A DNA stretch of 64,000 bases from JBBIND01 sp037444075 (GTDB lineage Bacteria > Acidobacteriota > Terriglobia > Bryobacterales > Bryobacteraceae): positions 1 to 64,000 of the forward strand of contig JBBIND010000011.1 in the NCBI GenBank assembly GCA_037444075.1, given 5' to 3'. Shown in pieces: positions 7,270-15,750 of the stretch. Position 1 is the stretch's first letter, and each line of letters opens with the position of its first letter. Position numbers and translations under genes: made by a program. Under the pieces are notes generated by a model. That model saw only the letters and a program-made list of their open reading frames with translations, had not been told where the DNA came from and did not search any database.

Positions 7270-10019
7270 AACCGCTGAAAACCAGCAAGCCTTCCGCTGA
7301 GTCCGCACACGATATTTTTCGTGGACGTCCGCACCCGCTGGATGTATTCTTCAAGCCTTCCAACATAGCCGTGGTCGGCGCCACGGAAGCGCCCGGCAGC
7401 GTGGGACGAACCACGCTGTGGAATTTGATGAGCACGCCTTTCGGAGGCGCTGTTTTTCCCATCAACCCCAAGCGCAGCAGTGTGCTGGGCATTAAGGCCT
7501 ACCCCAACATCGGGGAGGTGCCGGCTGAAGTGGATCTGGCCGTCGTCGTAACGCCGGCGCCTAGCGTACCGGGCGTGATCCGCGAGTGCGCCGAGGTCGG
7601 CGTGCGCGGAGTGATCGTCATCTCCGCGGGTTTTAAGGAACTTGGGCCCACAGGAGCGGAACTGGAGCGGCAGGTGCTGGAGGAGGCGCGCAAGGGCGGC
7701 ATCCGCGTCATCGGGCCGAACTGCCTGGGCTTGATGAGCCCGCCTACCGGAGTCAATGCCACGTTTGCGGCGTCCATGGCGAGGCCGGGCAACGTCGGTT
7801 TCATCAGCCAAAGCGGCGCGCTGTGTACAGCCGTACTGGATTGGAGTTTCAGCGAACTGGTGGGCTTCAGCGCCTTCATCTCGCTGGGTTCGATGGTGGA
7901 TGTCGGCTGGGGCGACCTGATTGATTACCTGGGCAACGATCCCCGCACGCGCAGCATTCTGATCTACATGGAGTCCGTGGGAGATGCCCGCAGCTTTCTG
8001 TCGGCAGCGCGTGAAGTGGCCTTGTCCAAGCCGATCATTGTGATCAAGGCGGGCCGCACGGCAGCCGGGGGCCAGGCCGCGGCATCGCACACCGGCTCCC
8101 TGACAGGCAGCGATGAGGTGCTGGACGCGGCCTTCCGCCGGAGTGGCGTGCTGCGCGTCAATAACATATCTCATTTGTTCTACATGGCGGAGGTGCTCGC
8201 CAAGCAACCGCGCCCGAAGGGGCCGAAGCTGAGCATTCTGACCAACGCCGGAGGACCCGCGGTGCTGGCCACTGACGCGCTCATCTCTGCGGGCGGAGAA
8301 CTGGCCCCCATGGCGCCGGAGATCAAAGAAGAACTGAGTACTTTTTTGCCTCCCAGCTGGAGCCGCAACAACCCCATCGACATCCTGGGGGACGCCGGTC
8401 CGGAGCGTTACGCCAAAGCCCTCGAAGTGGCCGCCAAAGATCCCAACAGCGATGGCCTGCTGGTGATTCTCACGCCTCAGGCCATGACGGATGCCACCCA
8501 AACCGCGGAACACCTCAAGCCTTACGCCAGCCTGGGAGGCAAGCCGGTGCTCGCCAGTTGGATGGGCGGACCGGAAGTGGCCGCCGGAGAACGCATCCTC
8601 AACGGCGCCAACATCCCTACGTTCCCTTACCCTGACACGGCTGCCCGCGCGTTCCACTACATGTGGTCCTACACCTACAACCTGCGAGGTTTGTACGAGA
8701 CGCCCGTGATCACCGGCAGCCCTACGGGGAGGTGGGCAGGCAGCGTGGAGGCGGAGAAGATCATAGCCAAGGCGCACGAAGCAGGGCGCGAGCTGTTGAC
8801 CGAGCACGAGTCCAAGCAGTTACTGTCGTTGTATGGTTTTCCCACGGTGGAGTCCCGCCTTGCCGCCACCGAGGACGAAGCCGTCAGCGCGGCGGCGTCC
8901 ATCGGCTACCCGGTCGTCCTGAAGCTGCACTCGGAAACCATCACGCACAAAACTGACGTGGGCGGCGTCAAGCTCAATTTGGCAAACGAAGACGCCGTGC
9001 GGGAGGCTTTCCGAAGCATTTCCGAAGGGGTGACCCGCAAGGGCAGCGCCTCGGATTTCCTGGGCGTCTCCGTGCAGCCCATGATCAAGCTGGAAGGCTA
9101 CGAGCTGATCATTGGCAGCAGCATCGATCCGCAGTTCGGCCCGGTGCTGCTCTTCGGCATGGGAGGCCAACTCGTGGAGGTCTTCAAGGACAAGGCGCTG
9201 GGCCTGCCTCCGCTCACCACGACCCTGGCGCGCCGCATGATGGAGCAAACCAAGATCTATGAGGCGCTGAAAGGTGTCAGAGGCCGCCGCTCCGTGGACC
9301 TCACCGCTCTGGAAGGGCTACTGGTGCGCTTCAGCCAGCTCGTGAACGAGTTGCCTTGGATCAAGGAAATCGACATCAACCCGCTGCTGGCTTCCCCTGA
9401 CCGTTTGGTGGCGCTGGATGCCCGAATCGTACTGCATCCGCCCGCGACAAAAGAAGAAGACCTGCCGCATCCCGCCATCCGCCCGTACCCCACACAGTAC
9501 ATCGGCGAATGGACAGCCAAGGACGGCACTCAGGTCATCTTCCGGCCCATTCGCCCCGAGGACGAGCCTCTGGTGGCACGTTTCCATGAGACGTTGTCCG
9601 AGCGCACGGTGTATTTCAGGTACCTCCAGTCATTGCAGCTGAGCCAGCGGGTAGCTCATGAGCGTCTCACGCGCATTTGCTTCATCGACTATGACCGCCA
9701 ACTGGCGCTGGTCGCCGAGCGGCGCAACCCGGTGGACGGAACCACGGAACTGTTGGCCGTGGGGCGTATGCAGCGGCTGCACCCCACCGACGATGGTGAG
9801 TTCGGCATGGTGGTCAGCGACGACCATCAGGGCAAAGGACTCGGCACGGAACTGATGCGGCGGCTGATCGACGTCGCCCGGCACGAGAAGATCAAAAGTA
9901 TCCGCGCGGACATCCATCCGGAAAACCGGGTGATGCAGGCCATCTGTGAGAAGCTGGGCTTCAAGATCAGCGGGGGAATGGACGATCCGACGCTGACGGC
10001 GGAGTTGGACCTGAGCTAG
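7266..10019 (+). CDS. NDP-forming acyl-CoA synthetase fused to GNAT acetyltransferase
   Basis: A 917-residue fusion. Residues ~25-160 are the CoA-binding Rossmann domain, ~165-480 the succinyl-CoA-ligase-like domain, ~500-715 an ATP-grasp domain and ~740-917 a GNAT domain with QGKGLGTEL as acetyl-CoA loop. The architecture is that of Pat/PatZ protein lysine acetyltransferases. In PatZ the phospho-histidine of the synthetase is Asn; here it is His275 in SHTGSLTG, so the synthetase half may still make acyl-CoA with ADP formation. It probably also acetylates lysines such as on AMP-forming acetyl-CoA synthetase. The ATG at 7266 overlaps a ten-codon leader frame. It converges with rmlB four bases downstream. 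Confidence 0.9.
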   Translation: MKPLKTSKPSAESAHDIFRGRPHPLDVFFKPSNIAVVGATEAPGSVGRTTLWNLMSTPFGGAVFPINPKRSSVLGIKAYPNIGEVPAEVDLAVVVTPAPSVPGVIRECAEVGVRGVIVISAGFKELGPTGAELERQVLEEARKGGIRVIGPNCLGLMSPPTGVNATFAASMARPGNVGFISQSGALCTAVLDWSFSELVGFSAFISLGSMVDVGWGDLIDYLGNDPRTRSILIYMESVGDARSFLSAAREVALSKPIIVIKAGRTAAGGQAAASHTGSLTGSDEVLDAAFRRSGVLRVNNISHLFYMAEVLAKQPRPKGPKLSILTNAGGPAVLATDALISAGGELAPMAPEIKEELSTFLPPSWSRNNPIDILGDAGPERYAKALEVAAKDPNSDGLLVILTPQAMTDATQTAEHLKPYASLGGKPVLASWMGGPEVAAGERILNGANIPTFPYPDTAARAFHYMWSYTYNLRGLYETPVITGSPTGRWAGSVEAEKIIAKAHEAGRELLTEHESKQLLSLYGFPTVESRLAATEDEAVSAAASIGYPVVLKLHSETITHKTDVGGVKLNLANEDAVREAFRSISEGVTRKGSASDFLGVSVQPMIKLEGYELIIGSSIDPQFGPVLLFGMGGQLVEVFKDKALGLPPLTTTLARRMMEQTKIYEALKGVRGRRSVDLTALEGLLVRFSQLVNELPWIKEIDINPLLASPDRLVALDARIVLHPPATKEEDLPHPAIRPYPTQYIGEWTAKDGTQVIFRPIRPEDEPLVARFHETLSERTVYFRYLQSLQLSQRVAHERLTRICFIDYDRQLALVAERRNPVDGTTELLAVGRMQRLHPTDDGEFGMVVSDDHQGKGLGTELMRRLIDVARHEKIKSIRADIHPENRVMQAICEKLGFKISGGMDDPTLTAELDLS

Positions 10020-10023
10020 GCGG

Positions 10024-11061
10024 CTAGCCCGCCAATCCTCCAAGCTCGCTGATCCGATTGTCGTAGTTGCGCGCGTAGTAGTCGCGGTATTCACCCGACT
10101 TCACGCGCGCCACCCATTCCGGGTTCTCTTGATACCACTGGACGGTGTGGGCAAGGCCCTGCTCAAAATCCATGCGTGGGGCCCAGCCGGTCTCCTGCAT
10201 CAGCTTGGCGCTCGAGAGCGCGTACCGCCTGTCATGCCCCGGGCGGTCCGGCACGGTCTCCATCAGCGAATCCGGTTTGCCGAGCGCCGCGAGTATCCGG
10301 CTCACTACCTCGCGGTTGGGCAGGGAGCAATTGCCGCCGATGTTGTAAATTTCCCCTTCGCGCCCCTTGTGCAGCAACGCCACCAGAGCGCGGCAGTGGT
10401 CTTCGGCGTACAGCCAGTCACGCACCTGCATGCCGTCGCCGTAGATGGGCAGCGGCTTGTCTTCGAGGGCGTTGGAGATCATCAGCGGAATCAGTTTCTC
10501 AGGGAACTGGCAGGGTCCGTAGTTGTTGGAGGCGCGCGTGACGATCACCGGCGTGCGGTAAGTCACGTGGTAGGAAAGCGCCAGCAGGTCCGAACCCGCC
10601 TTCGAGGCGGAGTACGGACTGCTGGGACAGAGCGGGAAGGACTCGTCGGCTTCGAGTGGCTCAGCCAGGCTGCCGTAAACCTCGTCCGTGGAAACGTGAA
10701 GGAAGCGCCGTACGCCCAAGGTCCGGGCGGCTTCCAGCAGCGTGAATGTGCCGCGAAGGTTGGTCTCAAACACCGGCGCCGGCGAGAAGATGCTCCGGTC
10801 GACATGCGACTCCGCCGCAAAGTGCACTATGGCGTCAGGCCGGGTTTCCGCCACCAGGCGGGAGACCAATTCCCCGTCGCAAATGTCACCCCGCAGGAAG
10901 CGGTAGCGGGAGTCGCCGTCCACTTCGGCCAGATTCTCCAGGTTGCCCGCGTAGGTGAGCTTGTCCAGGTTGAGGATTTCCGTAGCAAGGTTTTCCCGCA
11001 GGCAAAGCCGCACAAAAGCCGAGCCGATAAACCCGGCGCCGCCCGTTACCAGCAGTTTCAT
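10024..11061 (-). CDS. rfbB: dTDP-glucose 4,6-dehydratase
   Basis: A 345-residue extended SDR. It converts dTDP-glucose to dTDP-4-keto-6-deoxyglucose with bound NAD+. TGGAGFIG is at residues 6-13, the Thr-Asp-Glu catalytic triplet is T125-D126-E127 in HVSTDEVYG, and Y150-x3-K154 lies in YSASKAGSD. Length is normal for RmlB. The start at 11061 was chosen because it overlaps the stop of the upstream epimerase gene by ATGA and begins at the canonical MKLLVTGG. It is the last gene of the rmlA-rmlC-rmlB operon. No rmlD follows in this window, so the last step to dTDP-rhamnose must be encoded elsewhere or the product differs. Confidence 0.95.
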   Translation of the reverse strand: MKLLVTGGAGFIGSAFVRLCLRENLATEILNLDKLTYAGNLENLAEVDGDSRYRFLRGDICDGELVSRLVAETRPDAIVHFAAESHVDRSIFSPAPVFETNLRGTFTLLEAARTLGVRRFLHVSTDEVYGSLAEPLEADESFPLCPSSPYSASKAGSDLLALSYHVTYRTPVIVTRASNNYGPCQFPEKLIPLMISNALEDKPLPIYGDGMQVRDWLYAEDHCRALVALLHKGREGEIYNIGGNCSLPNREVVSRILAALGKPDSLMETVPDRPGHDRRYALSSAKLMQETGWAPRMDFEQGLAHTVQWYQENPEWVARVKSGEYRDYYARNYDNRISELGGLAG

Positions 11062-11633
11062 CTGTGCTGTGTTTCCCAATCGTAGTTCAGACGAGGATCA
11101 TCGTAAGGAATGCGCCCTTCGTCCTCGGGGTCATAGAACCGGTCCGTCACGTACACGAGCATGGCGGGGCTCGTCCCGATGACCCGGTAGCCGTGCGCCA
11201 CGCCAGCCGGGATCAGAATCTGCCATGGGCGCAAGGCCCCGACGTAAAACGTGTTGCGTTCTCCAAACGTGGGCGAATCCCGGCGCAGGTCAGCCAGTGC
11301 GACCTGCAACATGCCCTGAATGGGCACCCAGAGGTCCGTCTGGTGCAAGTGGTAGTGAAACGCCTTGATGGTGCCGGGGTAGCTGAGAGAGGCGGAAACC
11401 TGCGTCGAGGAGGCAGGGAATTCCGCCGAAAGCCCTGTCCCCAGCCGTGTTACTTCCAGGAAGTAGCCGCGGTCATCCGGGAACACCGCCAACGGACTAA
11501 TTTTGACGCCCGCGATGAGCTTCGGGTCCGTGGCGTTTTGAATAACCCTCCCCAGACCCTTTTCGCAGGCAGGCATCTCGATCCGAGGCGCCGAGGAGGT
11601 TTGGACTGACTGCCGGTCGCTCATGGGTTTCAC
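11058..11633 (-). CDS. rfbC: dTDP-4-dehydrorhamnose 3,5-epimerase family protein
   Basis: A 191-residue cupin-fold RmlC relative. It epimerises the 4-keto-6-deoxy sugar nucleotide made by RmlB. The core is visible as IKAFHYHLHQTDLWVPIQG, equivalent to the usual GLHYQ...QGKLV region, with the later IPAGVAHGY matching the PxGFAHGF segment. An N-terminal extension of ~40 residues precedes the core. The reading begins at GTG overlapping the rmlA stop by GTGA; an ATG three codons later is an alternative. Sequence is rather divergent from textbook RmlC (longer HYHLH), so 3- or 5-only epimerisation is possible. Confidence 0.85.
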   Translation of the reverse strand: MKPMSDRQSVQTSSAPRIEMPACEKGLGRVIQNATDPKLIAGVKISPLAVFPDDRGYFLEVTRLGTGLSAEFPASSTQVSASLSYPGTIKAFHYHLHQTDLWVPIQGMLQVALADLRRDSPTFGERNTFYVGALRPWQILIPAGVAHGYRVIGTSPAMLVYVTDRFYDPEDEGRIPYDDPRLNYDWETQHR

Positions 11634-12391
11634 TCGCCCACTCTGGACACCGACGCGCCGCCGGAGTCTTTCGCGGCTCTACTGTCCGCCACTAGATTGG
11701 TCGCCCGCCGCAGGGAGTCAAAAGTGCCCGCATCGGTCCACCAGCCTTCCAGGTAGGAGAAGGTCATCGTCCCTTCCCGAATGTAGGCGTTGTTGACATC
11801 GGTGATCTCCAGTTCTCCCCGGCCGGAGGGCTCGAGAACCTTTACTTTCTCGAACACCGTCTCGTCGTACATGTAGAAACCCGTGACGGCGAAATCGGAC
11901 TTAGGTTTGGCTGGCTTTTCTTCGATGCCGATGATACGGTCACCCTGGATTTCGGCCACTCCGAACCGCTCCGCGTCGGGCACTTCCTTCAGCAGGATCT
12001 TGGCGCCGCTCGGCTGTTGCCGGAAATCCTCCACTGCTTGCCGGATGCTGCCTTCGATGAGATTGTCCCCCAGTATGACGCAGATACGGTGGCCGTCGGC
12101 AAAGTGCTCGGCCAGGCTGAGGGCGTCGGCTATGCCGCCTTCCCCCTCCTGATAGGTGTAATCGAGGTGCACCAGCCCGAACTCCTTGCCATTGGCGAGC
12201 AACCTCAGAAAGTCACCGGCGTTCCGGCCGCCCGTCACGATCAGAATGTCGCGGATGCCCGCCTCCACCAGGGTCTGAATGGGGTAGTAAATCATGGGCC
12301 GGTCGTAGACCGGCAGCAAATGCTTGTTCGTGATCTTGGTCAGCGGAAACAGACGGCTTCCGGTCCCGCCGGCCAGCACTACACCTTTCAT
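11630..12391 (-). CDS. rfbA: Glucose-1-phosphate thymidylyltransferase (short form)
   Basis: A 253-residue nucleotidyltransferase starting MKGVVLAGGTGSRL, with the pyrophosphorylase loop at residues 7-13, the following FPLTKITNKHLLPV segment, and GDN near residue 107. It joins glucose-1-phosphate and dTTP to dTDP-glucose, the first step for dTDP-deoxysugars. It lacks the extra C-terminal part of the ~290-residue RmlA, as do short archaeal-type forms. The start at 12391 has GGAGG six bases upstream; seven further N-terminal residues are possible but unsupported. First gene of the rmlA-rmlC-rmlB operon, divergent from the cupin gene. Confidence 0.92.
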   Translation of the reverse strand: MKGVVLAGGTGSRLFPLTKITNKHLLPVYDRPMIYYPIQTLVEAGIRDILIVTGGRNAGDFLRLLANGKEFGLVHLDYTYQEGEGGIADALSLAEHFADGHRICVILGDNLIEGSIRQAVEDFRQQPSGAKILLKEVPDAERFGVAEIQGDRIIGIEEKPAKPKSDFAVTGFYMYDETVFEKVKVLEPSGRGELEITDVNNAYIREGTMTFSYLEGWWTDAGTFDSLRRATNLVADSRAAKDSGGASVSRVGE

Positions 12392-12436
12392 GGCAACCCT
12401 CCGGGCGTTCAACAGCCATGATACAATACGCGCCCG

Positions 12437-12784
12437 ATGGACCTATATCGTTGGGAAGAGATCGAAATCGAAAAACTGAACCCGCTGGTCAGCCGCCAGG
12501 TAGTTCACAGCGAACGCATGACCATTGCTCGGATCTCGCTTCGGCAAGGGGCGGTGGTCCCCGAACACAACCACGAAAACGAGCAGGTCACCATGCTCGA
12601 GAGGGGCAGGCTGCGGTTTCTGATGGGGGGCGACGAGATCTACGTCTCCGCGGGTGAGTGCCTGCGCATACCACCCAGCCTGCCGCACAGCGTGGAAGCC
12701 TTGGAGGACAGCGTAGCCTTGGATCTGTTCGCCCCCGTCAGGGAGGACTGGATCCGGGGCGACGACGCCTACCTGCGGCGCTAA
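12437..12784 (+). CDS. Small cupin-domain protein
   Basis: A 115-residue single-domain cupin. Motif 1 is PEHNHENEQVTMLERGRLRF, giving His-x-His and Glu metal ligands, and motif 2 is IPPSLPHSVEAL with the last His. Such proteins bind a metal ion and act as isomerases, dioxygenases or sensors; the function here is unknown. The gene diverges from rmlA with 45 bases between starts. No Shine-Dalgarno precedes the ATG, and TACAAT ends ten bases upstream, so the transcript may start very close to the ATG. Confidence 0.8.
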   Translation: MDLYRWEEIEIEKLNPLVSRQVVHSERMTIARISLRQGAVVPEHNHENEQVTMLERGRLRFLMGGDEIYVSAGECLRIPPSLPHSVEALEDSVALDLFAPVREDWIRGDDAYLRR

Positions 12785-12800
12785 GGCTGCTAATGCCCGG

Positions 12801-14234
12801 CTAATCTGCCGGGACCAGGCGGATCATGCTGATATTGATGCTCAAAACGCGGCCGTCCGTGGGTACTTCCCAGAGCGGTGAGGCATTGATCTCGATCCGG
12901 TACTCCTCGGCCTCAGGCAGGTCTGCCTCAATCACGAACAGACCGGCGCGGTCTGGATTCCATCGCCCGACCGGCTGTCCATTGGCCAGAATTTCGACGG
13001 TCACGGCGGCGCCCTGAGCGAAACTGTTCTCGTGGACGTGCCCGCGCAGCCGCAGGCGCTGCTTCGTTGGGCTCATCCGTTTCAGCCGTGCTGCGGCGCT
13101 GGCGCCAATCCAGCGGTACTTGTTCCCGAAAACGCCTTCCAACTTGTAAAAGCCCCCCAGCAAACGGCTTTCGTGGCCAGGCTGCGTGAAATCAATGACG
13201 TCGTCCCGGTCCCCCGGGTAGAGCTCGCGGCGGTCCGATGACCGCAGCAAATTAAAGACTCCGCCTTCGTTCGGCGCCCTGTAGCCGCATTCCGTGCAGA
13301 CGAGCGTATCGGCTGCGTCGCGCAGCAAATCCCCCGTGCAGTCGGGGCAGCGCAGCAGTTGCTCGAACTGCGCCAGGGACGCTGGTTCCGTGGCGTTCGG
13401 TCGCCCTGCTTTGCGGCAGGCTGCCGCCAGGGTTCCCCCTAGCAGGCGCGCTGCGCGCCACTCGGAGCGGTGCGGGTCAAGAGCGACCGCCAGGCGCTTG
13501 ACGATGCGCTCCCCCCAGCCCCTCTCAGGCACGAAAACCTCACACTCGCAGGACTCAAAGTGCTTTCGAATCAATCCGTTCCAATCCTTGAGCCCCATCG
13601 TGTGGTTCTGCCGGATGCCGAAGCTCTCCTCCTGTTGAGCTCCGATGACGTCCCTGACCAGATAGCCCAGCAGCCCCCAATCGTAGAGCTTCCGCTCCCA
13701 GGGCTTCATGGTCCGGTAATAGAGACACCGGTAGAGCCTGAGGGTGAGGAGGCGCTTGAGCGGCTCCTCGGCGAACAGGAACACGCCGCCAGGAGCCAAA
13801 ACGCGCTTCACTTCGACAAACACCTGCTCGATGTCCATGAATTGGCTGAGCACCTGAAATGCAGCCACCATGCGCAGGGCGCCGTCCTTGAACGGCAGGT
13901 TGAGGGCGTCGCCCGCCACGCGTACCGGCGCCCGGCTCAGTCCCCACAAATGCTGCAACGCCATGCCATGCCGCAAGGCGTCGGCTGAGATATCCAGAGC
14001 GAAGCCCTCCGCGCCAAACTCGTTGGCGAACATGTAGCTGGTATGACCGGCGTTGGCCCCGATTTCGAGAAAAGGCGTCAGTGAACCGACAAAATCCAGG
14101 TGTTTGCGCAGGAACAGGCCCCGGCGGTTGTTTTCTTCGGCGTAGACTGCCAGCGCGCGGTCGGGTTCTCCCAGCGAGGCGAAGTTGTGGAACTCCACCT
14201 GCGCGCGTTTCACTGAAATGGTTTGCGCTTCCAT
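12801..14234 (-). CDS. SAM-dependent methyltransferase with zinc ribbon and C-terminal beta domain
   Basis: A 477-residue protein. Residues ~45-160 form a class I methyltransferase: motif I FLEIGANAGHTS (55-66) and a later VLAPGGVFLFAEEP strand. Around residues 293-320 is a Trm112-like zinc ribbon with CPDC and CTEC. The last ~110 residues look like a beta-sandwich with repeated hydrophobic strands (VEILANGQPVGRWN). Methyltransferase plus Trm112-type ribbon is frequent in enzymes of polysaccharide or glycolipid methylation. The chosen start (14234) lies 11 bases past the upstream stop and follows an AGGTAGG. Location beside rml genes suggests modification of a surface glycan; this is inference. 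Confidence 0.75.
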   Translation of the reverse strand: MEAQTISVKRAQVEFHNFASLGEPDRALAVYAEENNRRGLFLRKHLDFVGSLTPFLEIGANAGHTSYMFANEFGAEGFALDISADALRHGMALQHLWGLSRAPVRVAGDALNLPFKDGALRMVAAFQVLSQFMDIEQVFVEVKRVLAPGGVFLFAEEPLKRLLTLRLYRCLYYRTMKPWERKLYDWGLLGYLVRDVIGAQQEESFGIRQNHTMGLKDWNGLIRKHFESCECEVFVPERGWGERIVKRLAVALDPHRSEWRAARLLGGTLAAACRKAGRPNATEPASLAQFEQLLRCPDCTGDLLRDAADTLVCTECGYRAPNEGGVFNLLRSSDRRELYPGDRDDVIDFTQPGHESRLLGGFYKLEGVFGNKYRWIGASAAARLKRMSPTKQRLRLRGHVHENSFAQGAAVTVEILANGQPVGRWNPDRAGLFVIEADLPEAEEYRIEINASPLWEVPTDGRVLSINISMIRLVPAD

Positions 14235-14245
14235 GAAGCGGCTAC

Positions 14246-14764
14246 CTACCTCTCGGCAAGTTCCGATGGAGAGAACCACTGCCCCCGGATCATGATCTTT
14301 TCCACTTTGGCCAGGTTGCGGGAGTTCTGGAGAGGGTCGGCTGACAGCAGTAGCAGGTTGGCGAACTTGCCAGCTTCAATCGTACCGGTTTCACCTTCGA
14401 CGTTCAACCGGACCGCGGCCTCGCGCGTGGCAGCCACAATTACTTCGTGCGCCTCACCGGGTGGCAGCGCATCGGCCTGAGGCAGAACGGGTTGGCCTGT
14501 GCTGTCCAGGAACGCGGGAACGATGAACATGCCGCGTGTGTCCATCTTCTCCGAGCCCGCCGGAACAGGCGTGCGCTGCTGATCCCCCACCGCTCGAATG
14601 CGGGAACCCGCAATCACCACCACCGACGGACGCACAGGCGGCCGGCCCGTGCCGTCGATGAGTTCGGCTCCAATCAGCACCTGGATTGGGGGCCGCCCGC
14701 TGCTCCCACAACCGGATAACAGCAACGTTACACCCGCCAAGAACAGCAGTTGCTTTCGCATCAT
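14246..14764 (-). CDS. Lipoprotein resembling an amidohydrolase without its catalytic barrel
   Basis: A 172-residue protein with a lipoprotein signal (MMRKQLLFLAGVTLLLSGC). After Cys it has the beta-sandwich start typical of amidohydrolases (IGAELIDGTGRPPV, later DTRGMFIVPAFLD) and the C-terminal piece (GTIEAGKFANLLLLSADPL). The ~250-residue metal-binding barrel that should separate them is missing, and the normal His-x-His after the PGxID turn is replaced by STGQP. It is therefore either a stable binding domain or an internally deleted remnant. The start overlaps the upstream HAD gene stop by ATGA, so the pair is co-transcribed. No stop or frameshift interrupts it. Confidence 0.7.
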   Translation of the reverse strand: MMRKQLLFLAGVTLLLSGCGSSGRPPIQVLIGAELIDGTGRPPVRPSVVVIAGSRIRAVGDQQRTPVPAGSEKMDTRGMFIVPAFLDSTGQPVLPQADALPPGEAHEVIVAATREAAVRLNVEGETGTIEAGKFANLLLLSADPLQNSRNLAKVEKIMIRGQWFSPSELAER

Positions 14765-15459
14765 CCCGTTAGCATCTCCCAGTTTAGCTGGCGCAAGTCC
14801 TCCACCAGCACATCGGGCTGATGGGAGGCCAACTCCCCGAGCGAAGAAAGCCCCGTTCCCACCGCGATGGAGCGCGCGCCGTTGGCCTTGGCCGCCAGTA
14901 TGTCGTTCGGGTGATCGCCGACCAAACAAACCCGGCTTTGGCGGCTGATCCACCCCTCCCGGCGAGCCTGCCTCAGCGCCAGCCTGAGCAAACCCGCGCG
15001 ATGCGCTCCCTGTTCGGAAAAAGCGCCAAAACGAAAGTACTTCCGCAGACCGGCGTTCTCCATCTTCTTCCAGCCGATTTGGGAAAGATTGCCGGTCACC
15101 AGCCCCGTCGAGAATCCCGTTCGATTCAGACGAGCCAGCAGGGGGCGGACGCCGGGGCAGACCTTCCTGCGCAAGTCCGGACAGGTTTGGAGGTAAAGAC
15201 TTTGCGCCCGCTCTACAATCTCCGGCATCAGGCGGCGGATGGACGCGATGGAAGCTCCGGCGTGACGCATCATCAGCGTGATGATGTCCCTGTCGAGCAT
15301 GCCCTGAACGGGGATGTGGTCCATGGCCACCCCCAAACCGGAGACAAGGCGTACTGCTTCGATCAGCGCCATACGGTGATGGGGACCCGCCCGGCGCAAG
15401 AGCGTCCCATCAATGTCGAACAGCACCAGTCCGGAGGCAGGGGTTTTGCCAGACGCCAT
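14761..15459 (-). CDS. HAD-superfamily hydrolase (phosphoglycolate phosphatase-like)
   Basis: A 232-residue HAD phosphatase. Motif I is LFDIDGTLL, motif II the Thr in GLVTGNLS, and motif IV LVGDHPNDILAAKANG; the helical cap lies between residues ~25 and 95. The subgroup includes phosphoglycolate and pyrophosphate phosphatases and beta-phosphoglucomutases. The acceptor is not predictable. It is the first gene of a small operon that continues through the amidohydrolase-like lipoprotein and probably the methyltransferase (overlap of four bases, then an 11-base gap). Confidence 0.85.
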   Translation of the reverse strand: MASGKTPASGLVLFDIDGTLLRRAGPHHRMALIEAVRLVSGLGVAMDHIPVQGMLDRDIITLMMRHAGASIASIRRLMPEIVERAQSLYLQTCPDLRRKVCPGVRPLLARLNRTGFSTGLVTGNLSQIGWKKMENAGLRKYFRFGAFSEQGAHRAGLLRLALRQARREGWISRQSRVCLVGDHPNDILAAKANGARSIAVGTGLSSLGELASHQPDVLVEDLRQLNWEMLTG

Positions 15460-15545
15460 ATTCTACATCCACTATACCGGGCCGATCCGCTCCCGGCACG
15501 GGGCGCGTGCCGTGGAACAATGGGGGCGGAGGGCGCCATGTTTGA

Positions 15546-15743
15546 AACTTCTTTGCCATCAGCGCGGGCGCCTACGGTTACCCGGTGAAAGAGGCGGCTC
15601 GTGTGGCGCTCCGTGCCGTCATCGGTCACCTCGCGGGCGCGAAGCCGGCCATCAAGGAAGTCAGCTTTGTGCTGTTTGATGAAGACCCATACCTCGCGTA
15701 TTCAGAGGCGCTTACGGAGATCGGCGGGCAAACGGTAGAATAG
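15546..15743 (+). pseudogene. C-terminal remnant of a macro-domain gene
   Basis: Read from 15546, the frame gives NFFAISAGAYGYPVK, then ALRAVIGHLAG, EVSFVLFDEDPYLAYSEAL and a stop at 15741-15743. This is the last third of a macro domain (ADP-ribose/O-acetyl-ADP-ribose binding), including the SAGAYGYP loop and the VSFVLFD strand. An in-frame TGA at 15543 closes the frame upstream. The only near ATG (15538) is in another frame. The N-terminal two-thirds, with the NAAN and GGG loops, are missing or unrecognisable. The gene is broken by deletion or frameshift. Confidence 0.6.
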
Positions 15744-15750
15744 TGGCTGA

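Noticed and set aside
10019..10033. Short hairpin between the convergent synthetase and rmlB genes
   Set aside because: A five-base stem overlapping stop codons; no T-run.
12796..12813. CCCGGC/GCCGGG hairpin at the end of the methyltransferase gene
   Set aside because: It overlaps the stop codon and has no T-run; possible but unsupported as a terminator.
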